From assembly GCF_017491605.1 (NCBI RefSeq), contig NZ_JAFGYY010000006.1, positions 186,001 through 250,000 of the forward strand: 64,000 bases of DNA. The letters are read 5' to 3'. This document shows, piece after piece, positions 7,368 through 15,264 of this stretch; within the stretch, counting starts at the first letter, position 1, and each line of letters starts with the position of its first letter. A program made the position numbers and the translations under genes. Below the pieces are notes generated by a model. The model was not told the origin of the DNA. It made no database searches and saw nothing but the letters and a program-made list of their open reading frames with translations. This stretch comes from Pseudomonas sp. 30_B. Lineage in GTDB: Bacteria > Pseudomonadota > Gammaproteobacteria > Pseudomonadales > Pseudomonadaceae.

Positions 7368-7417
7368 CCTGTAGGAGCGCCCCATGGGCGCGATCGCGGG
7401 CATGGCCCGCTCCTACA
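7368..7417. repeat. REP palindrome, right copy flanking the BRO-N unit
   Basis: Identical over 50 bases, and in the same orientation, to 6439-6488. The preceding bases are also similar (CGGAG-T/C-TG-G/A-CC). It lies 15 bases after the BRO-N stop. Confidence 0.85.
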
Positions 7418-7440
7418 GGGGACGTCTTGCATACGGGCGG

Positions 7441-7476
7441 CCCTCACCCCAACCCTCTCCCGAAGGGAGAGGGAGC
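7441..7476. repeat. CCCTCTCCC-type repeat, single half
   Basis: CCCTCACCCC followed by the inverted pair CCCTCTCCC/GGGAGAGGG. It belongs to the family found paired at 24792, 45400, 49103 and 53943. Confidence 0.75.
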
Positions 7477-7517
7477 TGTTCGGTGTGAGGGGTTACCCAG
7501 GCGTTAGCCGGTGGTAC

Positions 7518-8624
7518 TCAGAGCACGCGTACGCTGGCGAAGGTGGATTCGCCCTGGGCCTGGCTGAGGGCGGAGATGGCCGAGGAGTTGGGCATCAGCG
7601 CCAGGTCCTGCGGGATCGGCATGACCATGACCGGCTGCCCGATCGGCTGGCCCTGGCGCTCGTCGCGCGGCGGGATGCCGAAGTATTCGCGGTAGCACTT
7701 GGAGAAGTGCGGGGTGGAGACGAAGCCGCAGACCGAGGCGACTTCGATGATCGACATGGAGGTCTGCTTGAGCAGCTGGCGCGCACGGATCAGGCGCAGC
7801 TTCAGGTAGTAGCGCGACGGCGAGCAGTGCAGGTACTTCTGGAACAGGCGCTCGAGCTGGCGGCGCGAGACGTTGACGTAGACGGCCAGTTCGTCGAGGT
7901 CGATGGGCTCTTCGAGGTTGGCTTCCATCAGCGCGACGATTTCCTGCAGCTTCGGCTGGTTGGTGCCGAGCATGTGCTTGAGCGGCACGCGCTGGTGGTC
8001 CTGTTCGTTGCGGATGCGTTCGTAGATGAACATCTCGGAGATGGCGGCGGAAAGCTCGCGGCCATGCTCGCGACCGATCAGGTGCAGCACCATGTCCATC
8101 GGCGCGGTGCCGCCGGAGGAGGTGAAGCGGTTGCGGTCGATGGAGAACAGGCGGGTGCTCATGGCCACGCGGGGGAAGGCTTCCTGCATGGCGGCCAGGC
8201 ATTCCCAGTGCACGGAGCAGTCGTAGCCGTCGAGCAGGCCGGCGCGGGCCAGGGCCCAGCTTCCGGTGCACACGGCGCCCAGCTTGCGGCCGTGGCGGGC
8301 CTGGGCCTGGAGGAAGGTGACGTGTTCGCGGGTGACGCTGCGCTGGATACCGACGCCGCCGACCACGATCAGGGTGTCCATCTGCGGGGCACTGTCGCAG
8401 GAGGCGTCGGGGGTGATCTGCAGGCCGTCGCTGGCCCAGACCTGGCGGCCGTCGAGGCTCAGGGTGTGCCAGCGGTAGAGTTCGCGACCGGATAGCTGGT
8501 TGGCCATGCGCAGCGGTTCCACCGCCGAGGCCAGGGAGATCAGGGTGAAGTTGTCCAACAGCAGGAAGCCGATGGACTGCGGAGCTCGGTTTTGCGGGGG
8601 AACTCCGGGGTTGAACGCGTTCAT
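7518..8624 (-). CDS. gbdR: GbdR, glycine betaine-responsive AraC-family activator
   Basis: A transcriptional activator of choline and glycine betaine catabolism and uptake in pseudomonads. It has 368 residues. The N-terminal GATase1/DJ-1-like sensor domain (SIGFLLLDNFTLISLASAVEPL, GAVCTGSWALARAGLLDG) is followed by a C-terminal AraC pair of helix-turn-helices (VNVSRRQLERLFQKY, IIEVASVCGFVSTPHFSKCYREYFGIPP). The sequence and its neighbours (sdaB and the choline ABC transporter) match the P. aeruginosa gbdR region. GAGGTGATC precedes the ATG. It is separated from sdaB by 376 bp and reads in the same direction. Confidence 0.95.
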   Translation of the reverse strand: MNAFNPGVPPQNRAPQSIGFLLLDNFTLISLASAVEPLRMANQLSGRELYRWHTLSLDGRQVWASDGLQITPDASCDSAPQMDTLIVVGGVGIQRSVTREHVTFLQAQARHGRKLGAVCTGSWALARAGLLDGYDCSVHWECLAAMQEAFPRVAMSTRLFSIDRNRFTSSGGTAPMDMVLHLIGREHGRELSAAISEMFIYERIRNEQDHQRVPLKHMLGTNQPKLQEIVALMEANLEEPIDLDELAVYVNVSRRQLERLFQKYLHCSPSRYYLKLRLIRARQLLKQTSMSIIEVASVCGFVSTPHFSKCYREYFGIPPRDERQGQPIGQPVMVMPIPQDLALMPNSSAISALSQAQGESTFASVRVL

Positions 8625-8773
8625 TCGATCACCTCACGCTAGTCACAGTCGCCTCTATGGAGGCGTTTCTTATGCTTGTTGTTTTCTGGTCGGGAAATCC
8701 GCCGTGGGCGGTCCCCTGGCTGTTCCTCTACGTATAGCAAGGCAAATGCCATGCCTACATTGATTGAGCGTTC

Positions 8774-8809
8774 AATAAAAAAAGAAAACGGCATGGAAAT
8801 GCCGTTTTT
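8774..8809 (-). terminator. Intrinsic terminator between sdaB and gbdR
   Basis: Perfect stem AAAACGGCAT-GGAA-ATGCCGTTTT. On the minus strand it is followed by TTTTCTTTTTTT, so it should end sdaB transcripts before gbdR. The gbdR start has its own upstream space (8625-8770). Confidence 0.75.
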
Positions 8810-8820
8810 GACGGGGCGGA

Positions 8821-8843
8821 TTGCGACCCGCTGGAGGTCGCAA
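8821..8843. promoter_or_regulatory. Perfect palindrome TTGCGACC-N7-GGTCGCAA
   Basis: 8-bp arms, about 200 bases upstream of gbdR. The GCGACC core recurs as an inverted repeat at 11658-11675 and as phased TGCGAC copies between the two cbcX-type genes, so it may be a GbdR-linked site. The rest of 8844-9000 holds a bulged 11-bp hairpin (8918-8952) but no gene. Confidence 0.4.
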
Positions 8844-9000
8844 ATACGCATGAGGTGGGGCCTGGGGATTTCGGTAGCACTCGCCGGTCACGTTGCCGGC
8901 GGTGCTTTGCGCCAAACGGTAACGCTCGTTGGGAGATCAGTACGAGCGTACCGCTGCGCCAGAATGAGGCGTTTTTACGACCGGGTGGTCGATTTTGGGA

Positions 9001-10377
9001 TCAGCACTCGATGCTGCTGACGGCCAGGCCGCCGCGGGAGGTTTCCTTGTACTTGTCGTGCATGTCGGCACCGGTGTCGCGCATGGTGCGGATCACCTGG
9101 TCGAGGCTGATGAAGTGCTGGCCGTCACCGCGCAGGGCCATTTGCGCGGCGTTGATGGCTTTCACCGCCGCAATGGCGTTGCGCTCGATGCAGGGCACCT
9201 GGACCAGGCCGCCGACCGGGTCGCAGGTCAGACCGAGGTTGTGTTCCAGGCCGATCTCGGCGGCGTTCTCCACCTGCTCGGGGCTGGCGCCGAGGACTTC
9301 GGCGAGGCCGGCGGCGGCCATGGCACAGGCGGAGCCGACTTCACCCTGGCAGCCCACTTCGGCGCCGGAGATGGAGGCGTTCTTCTTGCACAGGATGCCG
9401 ACGGCGGCGGCCGCCAGGAAGTAGTTGGTGACGTCGTCATCGCTGGCGTCGGGATTGAAGCGCATATAGTAGTGGAGCACCGCCGGGATGATCCCCGCCG
9501 CGCCGTTGGTGGGCGCGGTGACCATGCGCCCGCCGGCGGCGTTTTCCTCGTTCACCGCCAGGGCGAAGAGGTTGACCCATTCCATGGCGGAGAGGGTCGA
9601 GCCGATGACGTTGGGTTTGCCGATTTCCAGCAGGCTGCGGTGCAGGCGTGCGGCGCGGCGCTGCACGTTGAGGCCACCGGGGAGGATGCCTTCCTGGTTG
9701 AGGCCGCTGTTCACGCAGTCGCGCATGGCCTGCCAGATGACCTTGAGGCCTTCGCGGATGTCGGTTTCGCTGCGCCACATGCGCTCGTTGGCCATCATCA
9801 GCTCGGACACGCGCAGGTTGTGGCGGCGGCACAGGGTGAGCAGTTCGGCGGCGCTGGAGAAGTCGTAGGGCAGGACGGTGTTGTCGGTGTCGAGGCTGCC
9901 GGAGGCGGCCTGCTCTTCGTCGACGACGAAGCCGCCGCCGATGGAGTAATAGGTATCGCTGTGCAGCTCGCCGCCGTCGTCGAACGCGGTCAGGCGCATG
10001 GCGTTGGGGTGGTAGGGCAGGTTCTCGTCGAGCAGGCGCATGTCGCGCACCCAGTCGAAGGGCACTGCGTGCTTGCCGGCCAGCAGCAGTTCGCCGGATT
10101 CGCGCAGGGCTGCCATGCGGGGCTCGATCTGCTGCGGGTCGATGCGATCGGGCCATTCGCCCATCAGGCCCATGATGGTCGCGCGGTCGGTGCCGTGGCC
10201 GACGCCGGTGGCCGACAGCGAGCCGTATAGGCGGACTTCCACACGGCGGGTGCGTTCGAGCAGCCGGCGCTCGCCCAGGGTGCCGACGAACAGCGCGGCG
10301 GCGCGCATGGGGCCTACGGTATGCGAGCTGGAAGGGCCGATACCGATCTTGAACAGGTCGAACACACTGATTGCCAT
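9001..10377 (-). CDS. sdaB: L-serine ammonia-lyase (iron-sulfur type)
   Basis: Converts L-serine to pyruvate and ammonia, the last step that turns choline- and betaine-derived glycine/serine into central carbon. The 458-residue product has the N-terminal beta subunit domain ([20 protein letters not shown]) fused to the alpha domain. [16 protein letters not shown] and [10 protein letters not shown] supply the cysteines that bind the catalytic [4Fe-4S] cluster in this family. I chose the ATG at 10377 because the serine dehydratase fold begins right after it. It lies between gbdR and the choline transporter, as in P. aeruginosa, which supports a role in choline catabolism. Confidence 0.95.
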   Translation of the reverse strand: MAISVFDLFKIGIGPSSSHTVGPMRAAALFVGTLGERRLLERTRRVEVRLYGSLSATGVGHGTDRATIMGLMGEWPDRIDPQQIEPRMAALRESGELLLAGKHAVPFDWVRDMRLLDENLPYHPNAMRLTAFDDGGELHSDTYYSIGGGFVVDEEQAASGSLDTDNTVLPYDFSSAAELLTLCRRHNLRVSELMMANERMWRSETDIREGLKVIWQAMRDCVNSGLNQEGILPGGLNVQRRAARLHRSLLEIGKPNVIGSTLSAMEWVNLFALAVNEENAAGGRMVTAPTNGAAGIIPAVLHYYMRFNPDASDDDVTNYFLAAAAVGILCKKNASISGAEVGCQGEVGSACAMAAAGLAEVLGASPEQVENAAEIGLEHNLGLTCDPVGGLVQVPCIERNAIAAVKAINAAQMALRGDGQHFISLDQVIRTMRDTGADMHDKYKETSRGGLAVSSIEC

Positions 10378-10716
10378 GCCGAACTCCGAGCGGGCTGCAT
10401 CCTGCGAGGGTGGGGGCGGGGGCACGTCCCTGTGCCCGCGTTGCGCCGTCATCATCGACCCAAGCGCCGGCACGGCCCCTTCCGGCACCGACTTGGCCAT
10501 ATCCAAAAGCGCCGTGCACGCCGTGCGGCACGGCGCGGCCGCGGTAACGCCGGCGCTGGTGTTCCGTCGACGACGAGGTCATGTCTGGACACGACATCCA
10601 GGGGCCGGACGTCGATTGGTCGATAGGCGCGGGAATCCGCCTTGCTCCATGATCCGTACCCGACGAACGGTATCGGACCGTGCGCGCCCCCTTTCCCGCA
10701 GTCAGAGGCTGGTCTC
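10378..10716. promoter_or_regulatory. Divergent promoter region sdaB / first choline-binding gene
   Basis: A 339-bp gap without a convincing ORF. It has GC-rich hairpins (GGGGCAC-GTCCCT-GTGCCC near 10420; GCCGTGC/GCACGGC near 10515) and an inverted TGTC-N7-GACA near 10580. GCGAC-type phased repeats, as seen at 11658-11746, are not evident here, so the first binding-protein gene may be controlled differently from the second. Confidence 0.4.
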
Positions 10717-11655
10717 ATGAAGAGTCTTGTGTCGTCGCTGTTGGCGTTATCCGTGGTACTGCCGGGCGTTGCCCGCTCGGCCGAACCGGAATCCTGTGCC
10801 GTCGTGCGTTTCGCCGACGTGGGCTGGACCGATATCACCGTCACCACCGCGGTCACCCGCCTGGTGCTCGCTCACCAGGGCTACCGCACCAAGGTCGAGC
10901 GGATGTCCGTGCCGGACACCTACAAGGCCATGGCGCAGGGCAAGATCGACGTGTTTCTCGGCAACTGGATGCCGAGCATGGCGAACGACATCAAGCCCTT
11001 CGCCGACAAGGGCACGGTGGAAACCGTGCGGGCCAACCTCGAAGGCGCCAAGTACACCCTGGCGGTGCCGCAGTACGCCTATGACGCGGGCCTGAAGAGC
11101 TTCGCCGACATCGCGAAGTTCAAGGAGCAGCTGGGCGGCCGCATCTACGGCATCGAGCCGGGCAACGACGGCAACCAGCTGATCAAGAAGATGATCAACG
11201 AAAAGGCCTTTGGCCTGGGCGACTTCAAGCTGGTGGAGTCCAGCGAGGCCGACATGCTGGCCTACGTGAAGCGCGCCGGGGCGCTGAAGCAGCCGATCGT
11301 GTTCCTGGGTTGGGAACCTCACCCGATGAATACGCGTCTTCAGATGAAGTACCTGGACGGCGGCGATGCCTACTTCGGGCCGAATTATGGCGGCGCCACG
11401 GTCTTCACAAACGTCAGGGCAGGCTATCTTCAGGAGTGCCCGAATGTCGCGCGGCTGCTGAAGAACCTGAAATTCGACCTGGCGATGGAGAACCAGCTGA
11501 TGGATGCGGTGCTCAACGAGCGACGCAATCCGCGGCAGGCCGCCAAGAGCTGGCTCAAGGCCAATCCGCAGGTGCAGGACATGTGGTTGCAGGGTGTCGC
11601 ACCGAGCGCTTCCGGCGGTGCGGCGGAGGGTTCGAAGTCCCTCGCGAAGGACTGA
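10717..11655 (+). CDS. Choline-type ABC transporter substrate-binding protein, first paralogue
   Basis: A 312-residue periplasmic binding protein of the ChoX/CbcX family. It has a signal peptide (about 1-22, ending ARSA), then mature ESCAVVRFADVGWTDITVTT. The aromatic ligand-box segments GWTDI, LGNWMPSM and LGWEPHPMN, which cage the trimethylammonium group in this family, are intact. It is very similar to the next gene, so the two look like a tandem duplication. The C-terminus differs, ending in a Ser/Gly/Ala-rich tail. Whether it feeds the same CbcWV permease or prefers another quaternary ammonium compound (betaine, carnitine) is not visible. Confidence 0.85.
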   Translation: MKSLVSSLLALSVVLPGVARSAEPESCAVVRFADVGWTDITVTTAVTRLVLAHQGYRTKVERMSVPDTYKAMAQGKIDVFLGNWMPSMANDIKPFADKGTVETVRANLEGAKYTLAVPQYAYDAGLKSFADIAKFKEQLGGRIYGIEPGNDGNQLIKKMINEKAFGLGDFKLVESSEADMLAYVKRAGALKQPIVFLGWEPHPMNTRLQMKYLDGGDAYFGPNYGGATVFTNVRAGYLQECPNVARLLKNLKFDLAMENQLMDAVLNERRNPRQAAKSWLKANPQVQDMWLQGVAPSASGGAAEGSKSLAKD

Positions 11656-11657
11656 TC

Positions 11658-11746
11658 GCGACCCTTGCAGGTCGCCTGGACCGGGCCTTTGAATTGGATG
11701 CGACATGCCTGGTGCTGAATGCGACTTCGCCTGCACTGGTTGCGAC
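11658..11746. promoter_or_regulatory. Phased GCGAC repeats, candidate GbdR operator array
   Basis: An inverted repeat GCGACC-N6-GGTCGC (11658-11675) is followed by three TGCGAC copies starting at 11699, 11720 and 11741, that is every 21 bp. The first GCGAC (11658) is in the same 21-bp register. AraC-family activators bind direct half-sites about two helical turns apart, and GbdR is the obvious candidate. The array lies 148-236 bp before the cbcX start. Confidence 0.55.
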
Positions 11747-11893
11747 GCACCCGGTATGCGGCGAATTTTTCCTGTTCCATGATCGATCACGAAATGACGA
11801 AAAAGGGCGCAGATCACGGCCCTTCTTACAACAAGAGACCGCCGCGCCCACTGCGGGTAGCGCCGGCGCCCAACCCCGCAGAGGAGTACGTCC

Positions 11894-12832
11894 ATGAAAG
11901 GTTGCAAGTCTTTGCTGCTGGCTGTGTCCGTTTGCGCGCCGCTGGCGGTTCAGGCCGCTGAACCTGAGTCGTGCGGCACGGTTCGTTTCTCCGACGTCGG
12001 CTGGACCGACATCACCGTGACCACGGCGACTACCCGCCAGGTGCTCGAATCGCTTGGCTACAAGACCAAGGTGACCATGGTCTCCGTGCCGGTGACCTAC
12101 AAGTCGCTGGCGAACAAGGACATGGACGTGTTCCTCGGCAACTGGATGCCGAGCATGGCCAACGACATCAAGCCCTACGCCGACAACGGCTCGGTGGAAA
12201 CCGTGCGGGCCAACCTCGAAGGCGCCAAGTACACCCTGGCGGTCACCCAGGCGGCCTATGACGGCGGCCTGAAGACCTTCGCCGACATCGCCAAGTTCGC
12301 CGACAAGCTCGACAACAAGATCTACGGGATCGAGCCGGGCAACGACGGCAACCGCCTGGTCCAGGGCATGCTCGACAAGAACATGTTCAACCTGGGCAAG
12401 TTCAAGCTGGTGGAATCCAGCGAGGCCGGCATGCTCTCGCAGGTCGGACGTGCCGACCGCCGCAACCAGTGGATCGTGTTCCTGGGTTGGGAACCGCACC
12501 CGATGAACACCCGCTTCAAGATGAAGTACCTCGAAGGTGGCGATGACGTGTTCGGCCCCAACTACGGCGGCGCGACCATCTATACCAACGTGCGCAAGGG
12601 GTACGTTCAGGAGTGTTCCAACGTCGGCAAGCTGCTGACCAACCTGACCTTCACCCTGGAGATGGAAAACAAACTCATGGACGCCGTGCTCAACGGAGGC
12701 AAGAAGCCCGAAGAGGCGGCAAAAGCCTGGTTGAAGGACCATCCGGAACTGCTCGACGCCTGGCTCGCCGGCGTGACCACCCGTGACGGCAAACCAGCCT
12801 TGGCGGCAGCCAAGGTGGCATTCGCGAAATAA
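11894..12832 (+). CDS. cbcX: CbcX, choline ABC transporter substrate-binding protein
   Basis: Delivers choline (and possibly betaine or carnitine) to the CbcW/CbcV importer. It has 312 residues with a signal peptide ending VQAA at about residue 22. The mature part holds VGWTDITVTT, FLGNWMPSM and FLGWEPHPMN, the same choline-box segments as its upstream paralogue. AGAGGAG lies close before the ATG. I call this copy CbcX because it sits immediately before cbcW, like the P. aeruginosa gene, and has the likely GbdR array upstream. A gap of 54 bp leads to cbcW. Confidence 0.9.
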   Translation: MKGCKSLLLAVSVCAPLAVQAAEPESCGTVRFSDVGWTDITVTTATTRQVLESLGYKTKVTMVSVPVTYKSLANKDMDVFLGNWMPSMANDIKPYADNGSVETVRANLEGAKYTLAVTQAAYDGGLKTFADIAKFADKLDNKIYGIEPGNDGNRLVQGMLDKNMFNLGKFKLVESSEAGMLSQVGRADRRNQWIVFLGWEPHPMNTRFKMKYLEGGDDVFGPNYGGATIYTNVRKGYVQECSNVGKLLTNLTFTLEMENKLMDAVLNGGKKPEEAAKAWLKDHPELLDAWLAGVTTRDGKPALAAAKVAFAK

Positions 12833-12886
12833 GTGCCGAAGTCATTGCCGTTGGACGATTCCTCAAGCTTCTGATGGGCCCGCATT

Positions 12887-13726
12887 ATGTTTCTGACTGA
12901 CCACAAGCTCCCGCTGGGTGAACACATCGCCGCCTTCGTCGAGTGGCTTACCCAGCATGGCGCCGCTTTTTTCGACAAGATTTCCGACACCCTTGAGTTC
13001 CTGATCCACGCTGTCACCAACAGCCTGCTCTGGTTCAACCCGCTGGCCCTGATTGCGCTGATGGTCATCCTGGTGTTCTACATCCAGCGCAGTTGGGGGC
13101 TGGCGGCGTTCGCCCTGGCCTCCCTGCTGCTGATCCTCAACCTGGGGTACTGGCAGGAGACCATGGAGACCCTGGCGCAGGTGATCTTCGCTACGGTCGT
13201 GTGTATCGCCGTCGGTGTACCGCTGGGCATCCTGGCGGCGCACAAACCCTGGTTCTACACCGCGCTCAGGCCGCTGCTGGACCTGATGCAGACGGTACCC
13301 ACCTTCGTCTACCTGATCCCGACCCTGACCCTGTTCGGCCTGGGTGTGGTGCCGGGCCTGATCTCCACGGTGATCTTCGCCATCGCCGCGCCCATCCGCC
13401 TGACCTGCCTGGGTATCCAGGACGTGCCGGCGGAACTGATGGACGCCGGCAAGGCCTTCGGTTGCTCGCGCTGGCAGCTGCTGACCCGTATCGAACTGCC
13501 CCACGCCATGCCGAGCATCGGCGCCGGGATCACGCAATGCATCATGTTGTCGCTGTCGATGGTGGTTATCGCCGCGCTGGTGGGTGCTGATGGCCTCGGC
13601 AAGCCGGTGGTCAACGCACTCAACACGGCGGATATTTCCCTCGGCTTCGAGGCCGGTCTGGCCATCGTACTGCTCGCCATCCTGCTCGACCGGGTGTGCA
13701 AGCAACGTTCGCTGCGGGGGAGGTAA
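12887..13726 (+). CDS. cbcW: CbcW, choline ABC transporter permease
   Basis: Inner-membrane subunit of the choline/betaine importer, 279 residues with about six membrane spans. The first long hydrophobic stretch is LIALMVILVFYI. The EAA loop that docks the ATPase is visible as ELMDAGKAFGCSRWQLLTRIELPHAMPSI. It matches the ProW/OpuAB permease family. Its TAA stop (13724-13726) overlaps the Shine-Dalgarno sequence of cbcV, so the two are translationally linked. Confidence 0.95.
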   Translation: MFLTDHKLPLGEHIAAFVEWLTQHGAAFFDKISDTLEFLIHAVTNSLLWFNPLALIALMVILVFYIQRSWGLAAFALASLLLILNLGYWQETMETLAQVIFATVVCIAVGVPLGILAAHKPWFYTALRPLLDLMQTVPTFVYLIPTLTLFGLGVVPGLISTVIFAIAAPIRLTCLGIQDVPAELMDAGKAFGCSRWQLLTRIELPHAMPSIGAGITQCIMLSLSMVVIAALVGADGLGKPVVNALNTADISLGFEAGLAIVLLAILLDRVCKQRSLRGR

Positions 13727-13731
13727 GCACT

Positions 13732-14910
13732 ATGTCGGCGATTCAATTCAAGAACGTGGATGTGATTTTCGGCACCCACACCAAGGAAGCCATCAAGCTG
13801 CTGGACCAGGGCATGGGCCGCGAGGAAATCCTCAAGCGCACCGGCCAGGTACTGGGGGTGGAGAACGCCAACCTCGACGTCAACCGCGGCGAAATCTGCG
13901 TGATGATGGGGCTCTCCGGCTCGGGCAAGTCCAGCCTGCTGCGCTGCATCAACGGCCTCAACCGGGTCAGCCGCGGCAAGCTGCTGATCGAGCACGAAGG
14001 TCAGCAGGTGGACATCGCCAACTGCTCGCCGGCAACGCTCAAGACCATGCGCACCAAGCGTATCGCCATGGTGTTCCAGAAGTTCGCCCTGATGCCCTGG
14101 CTGACCGTGGCCGAGAACATCGGTTTCGGCCTGGAGATGCAGGGCCGCCCGGCGAACGAGCGCAAGAAGGTGATCGACGAGAAGCTGGAGCTGGTCGGCC
14201 TGTCGCAATGGCGCGACAAGCGTCCGGACTCGCTGTCCGGCGGCATGCAGCAGCGCGTCGGCCTGGCCCGCGCGCTGGCGATGGATGGCGACATCCTGCT
14301 GATGGACGAACCCTTCTCCGCACTGGACCCGCTGATTCGCCAGCAGCTGCAGGATGAACTGCTGGTGCTGCAACGCCAGCTGCACAAGACCATCGTCTTC
14401 GTCAGCCACGACCTGGACGAGGCGCTGAAGATCGGTACGCGCATCGCGATCATGAAGGACGGCCGCATCATCCAGCACGGCAAGCCCGAGGAAATCGTGC
14501 TCAGCCCGGCGGACGACTACGTGCGGACCTTCGTTGCGCACACCAACCCGCTCAACGTGCTGTGCGGCTCCAGCCTGATGCGGGGCCTGGACCAGTGCCG
14601 CCGCCAGGCCGACGAAGTGTGCTTCGACCAGGGCCGCGACTGCTGGCTCGGCCTGACCGAGACCAACCAGATCAAGGGCGCGCGCCTGGGCAGCAACATC
14701 ATCGACCTGCAGCAGTGGCAGCCGGGCGACGCGGTGGAGAAGCTCAAGCACGAGCCGACCCTGGTGGACGTCAACATCCGCATGCGCGACGCGCTGCAGA
14801 TCCGCTACCAGACCGGTCACAAGCTGGTGCTGCAGGAACAGAACCGCGTAGTGGGCGTGCTCGGCGACAGCGAGCTGTACCACGCGCTGCTGGGCAAGAA
14901 CCTGGGCTGA
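13732..14910 (+). CDS. cbcV: CbcV, choline ABC transporter ATP-binding subunit
   Basis: The energy-coupling ATPase of the importer, 392 residues. It has Walker A GLSGSGKSS, Q-loop MVFQKFALMPW, signature LSGGMQQRVGLARAL, Walker B ILLMDEPFSALD and the H-loop VSHDLDEAL. The N-terminus carries the extension typical of ProV-like ATPases (KEAIKLLDQGMGREEILKRTGQ). After about residue 270 there is a C-terminal regulatory region (LVDVNIRMRDALQIRYQTGH, VVGVLGDSEL) related to CBS-like modules. The ATG at 13732 follows GGGGGAGG. A strong terminator closes the operon 18 bp after the stop. Confidence 0.95.
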   Translation: MSAIQFKNVDVIFGTHTKEAIKLLDQGMGREEILKRTGQVLGVENANLDVNRGEICVMMGLSGSGKSSLLRCINGLNRVSRGKLLIEHEGQQVDIANCSPATLKTMRTKRIAMVFQKFALMPWLTVAENIGFGLEMQGRPANERKKVIDEKLELVGLSQWRDKRPDSLSGGMQQRVGLARALAMDGDILLMDEPFSALDPLIRQQLQDELLVLQRQLHKTIVFVSHDLDEALKIGTRIAIMKDGRIIQHGKPEEIVLSPADDYVRTFVAHTNPLNVLCGSSLMRGLDQCRRQADEVCFDQGRDCWLGLTETNQIKGARLGSNIIDLQQWQPGDAVEKLKHEPTLVDVNIRMRDALQIRYQTGHKLVLQEQNRVVGVLGDSELYHALLGKNLG

Positions 14911-14928
14911 CGGGGCTCGGGGCACTCG

Positions 14929-14963
14929 ACGCCGGTTCTCCGCGAGGGGAGCCGGCGTTTTTG
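14929..14963 (+). terminator. Intrinsic terminator of the cbc operon
   Basis: Stem ACGCCGGTTCTCC / GGGAGCCGGCGT around GCGA, followed by a run of five Ts. Confidence 0.85.
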
Positions 14964-15264
14964 TTGGTGGGGATTGGGCGGTTTGCCCCGCGGTGCCGGG
15001 ATTCGCGGACGGAGTCCGCTTGTACGTTGTTTTCTGGATCCTCGCGTTCGCGAGGATGACGCTGAGGAGCGCGAATCTAACTTCCGTCACTCCCGCGAAC
15101 GCGGGAGCCCAAAAGACAGTTGCTCCTACAGGGGCGGCGAGGCTGCTCTTCGTAGGAGCGAGCTTGCTCGCGAACGGATTTGCCGGCGGCTCGGATGCTG
15201 GGCGGTTCGCGAGCAAGCTCGCTCCTACAACGGCCCTCACCCCGGCGCCGAAAAGGGGCCCGCC
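14964..15264. repeat. Repeat cluster between cbcV and a hydrolase gene
   Basis: No gene seen. It contains a CGCGGACGGAGTCCGC palindrome (about 15003-15020), small palindromes CCTCGCGTTCGCGAGG and CTCCCGCGAACGCGGGAG (about 15041 and 15092), and at 15152-15229 a full inverted REP doublet: GTAGGAGCGAGCTTGCTCGCGAA, a spacer, then its reverse complement. Confidence 0.8.

Noticed and set aside
6439..7417. Prophage remnant around BRO-N
   Set aside because: No integrase, terminase, capsid or other phage gene is present, and flanking genes are ordinary chromosomal ones; only the BRO-N domain hints at phage origin.
15041..15110. CRISPR-like spaced palindromes
   Set aside because: The short palindromes are not regularly spaced, spacers differ in size, and no cas gene is present; they belong to dispersed repeat families.
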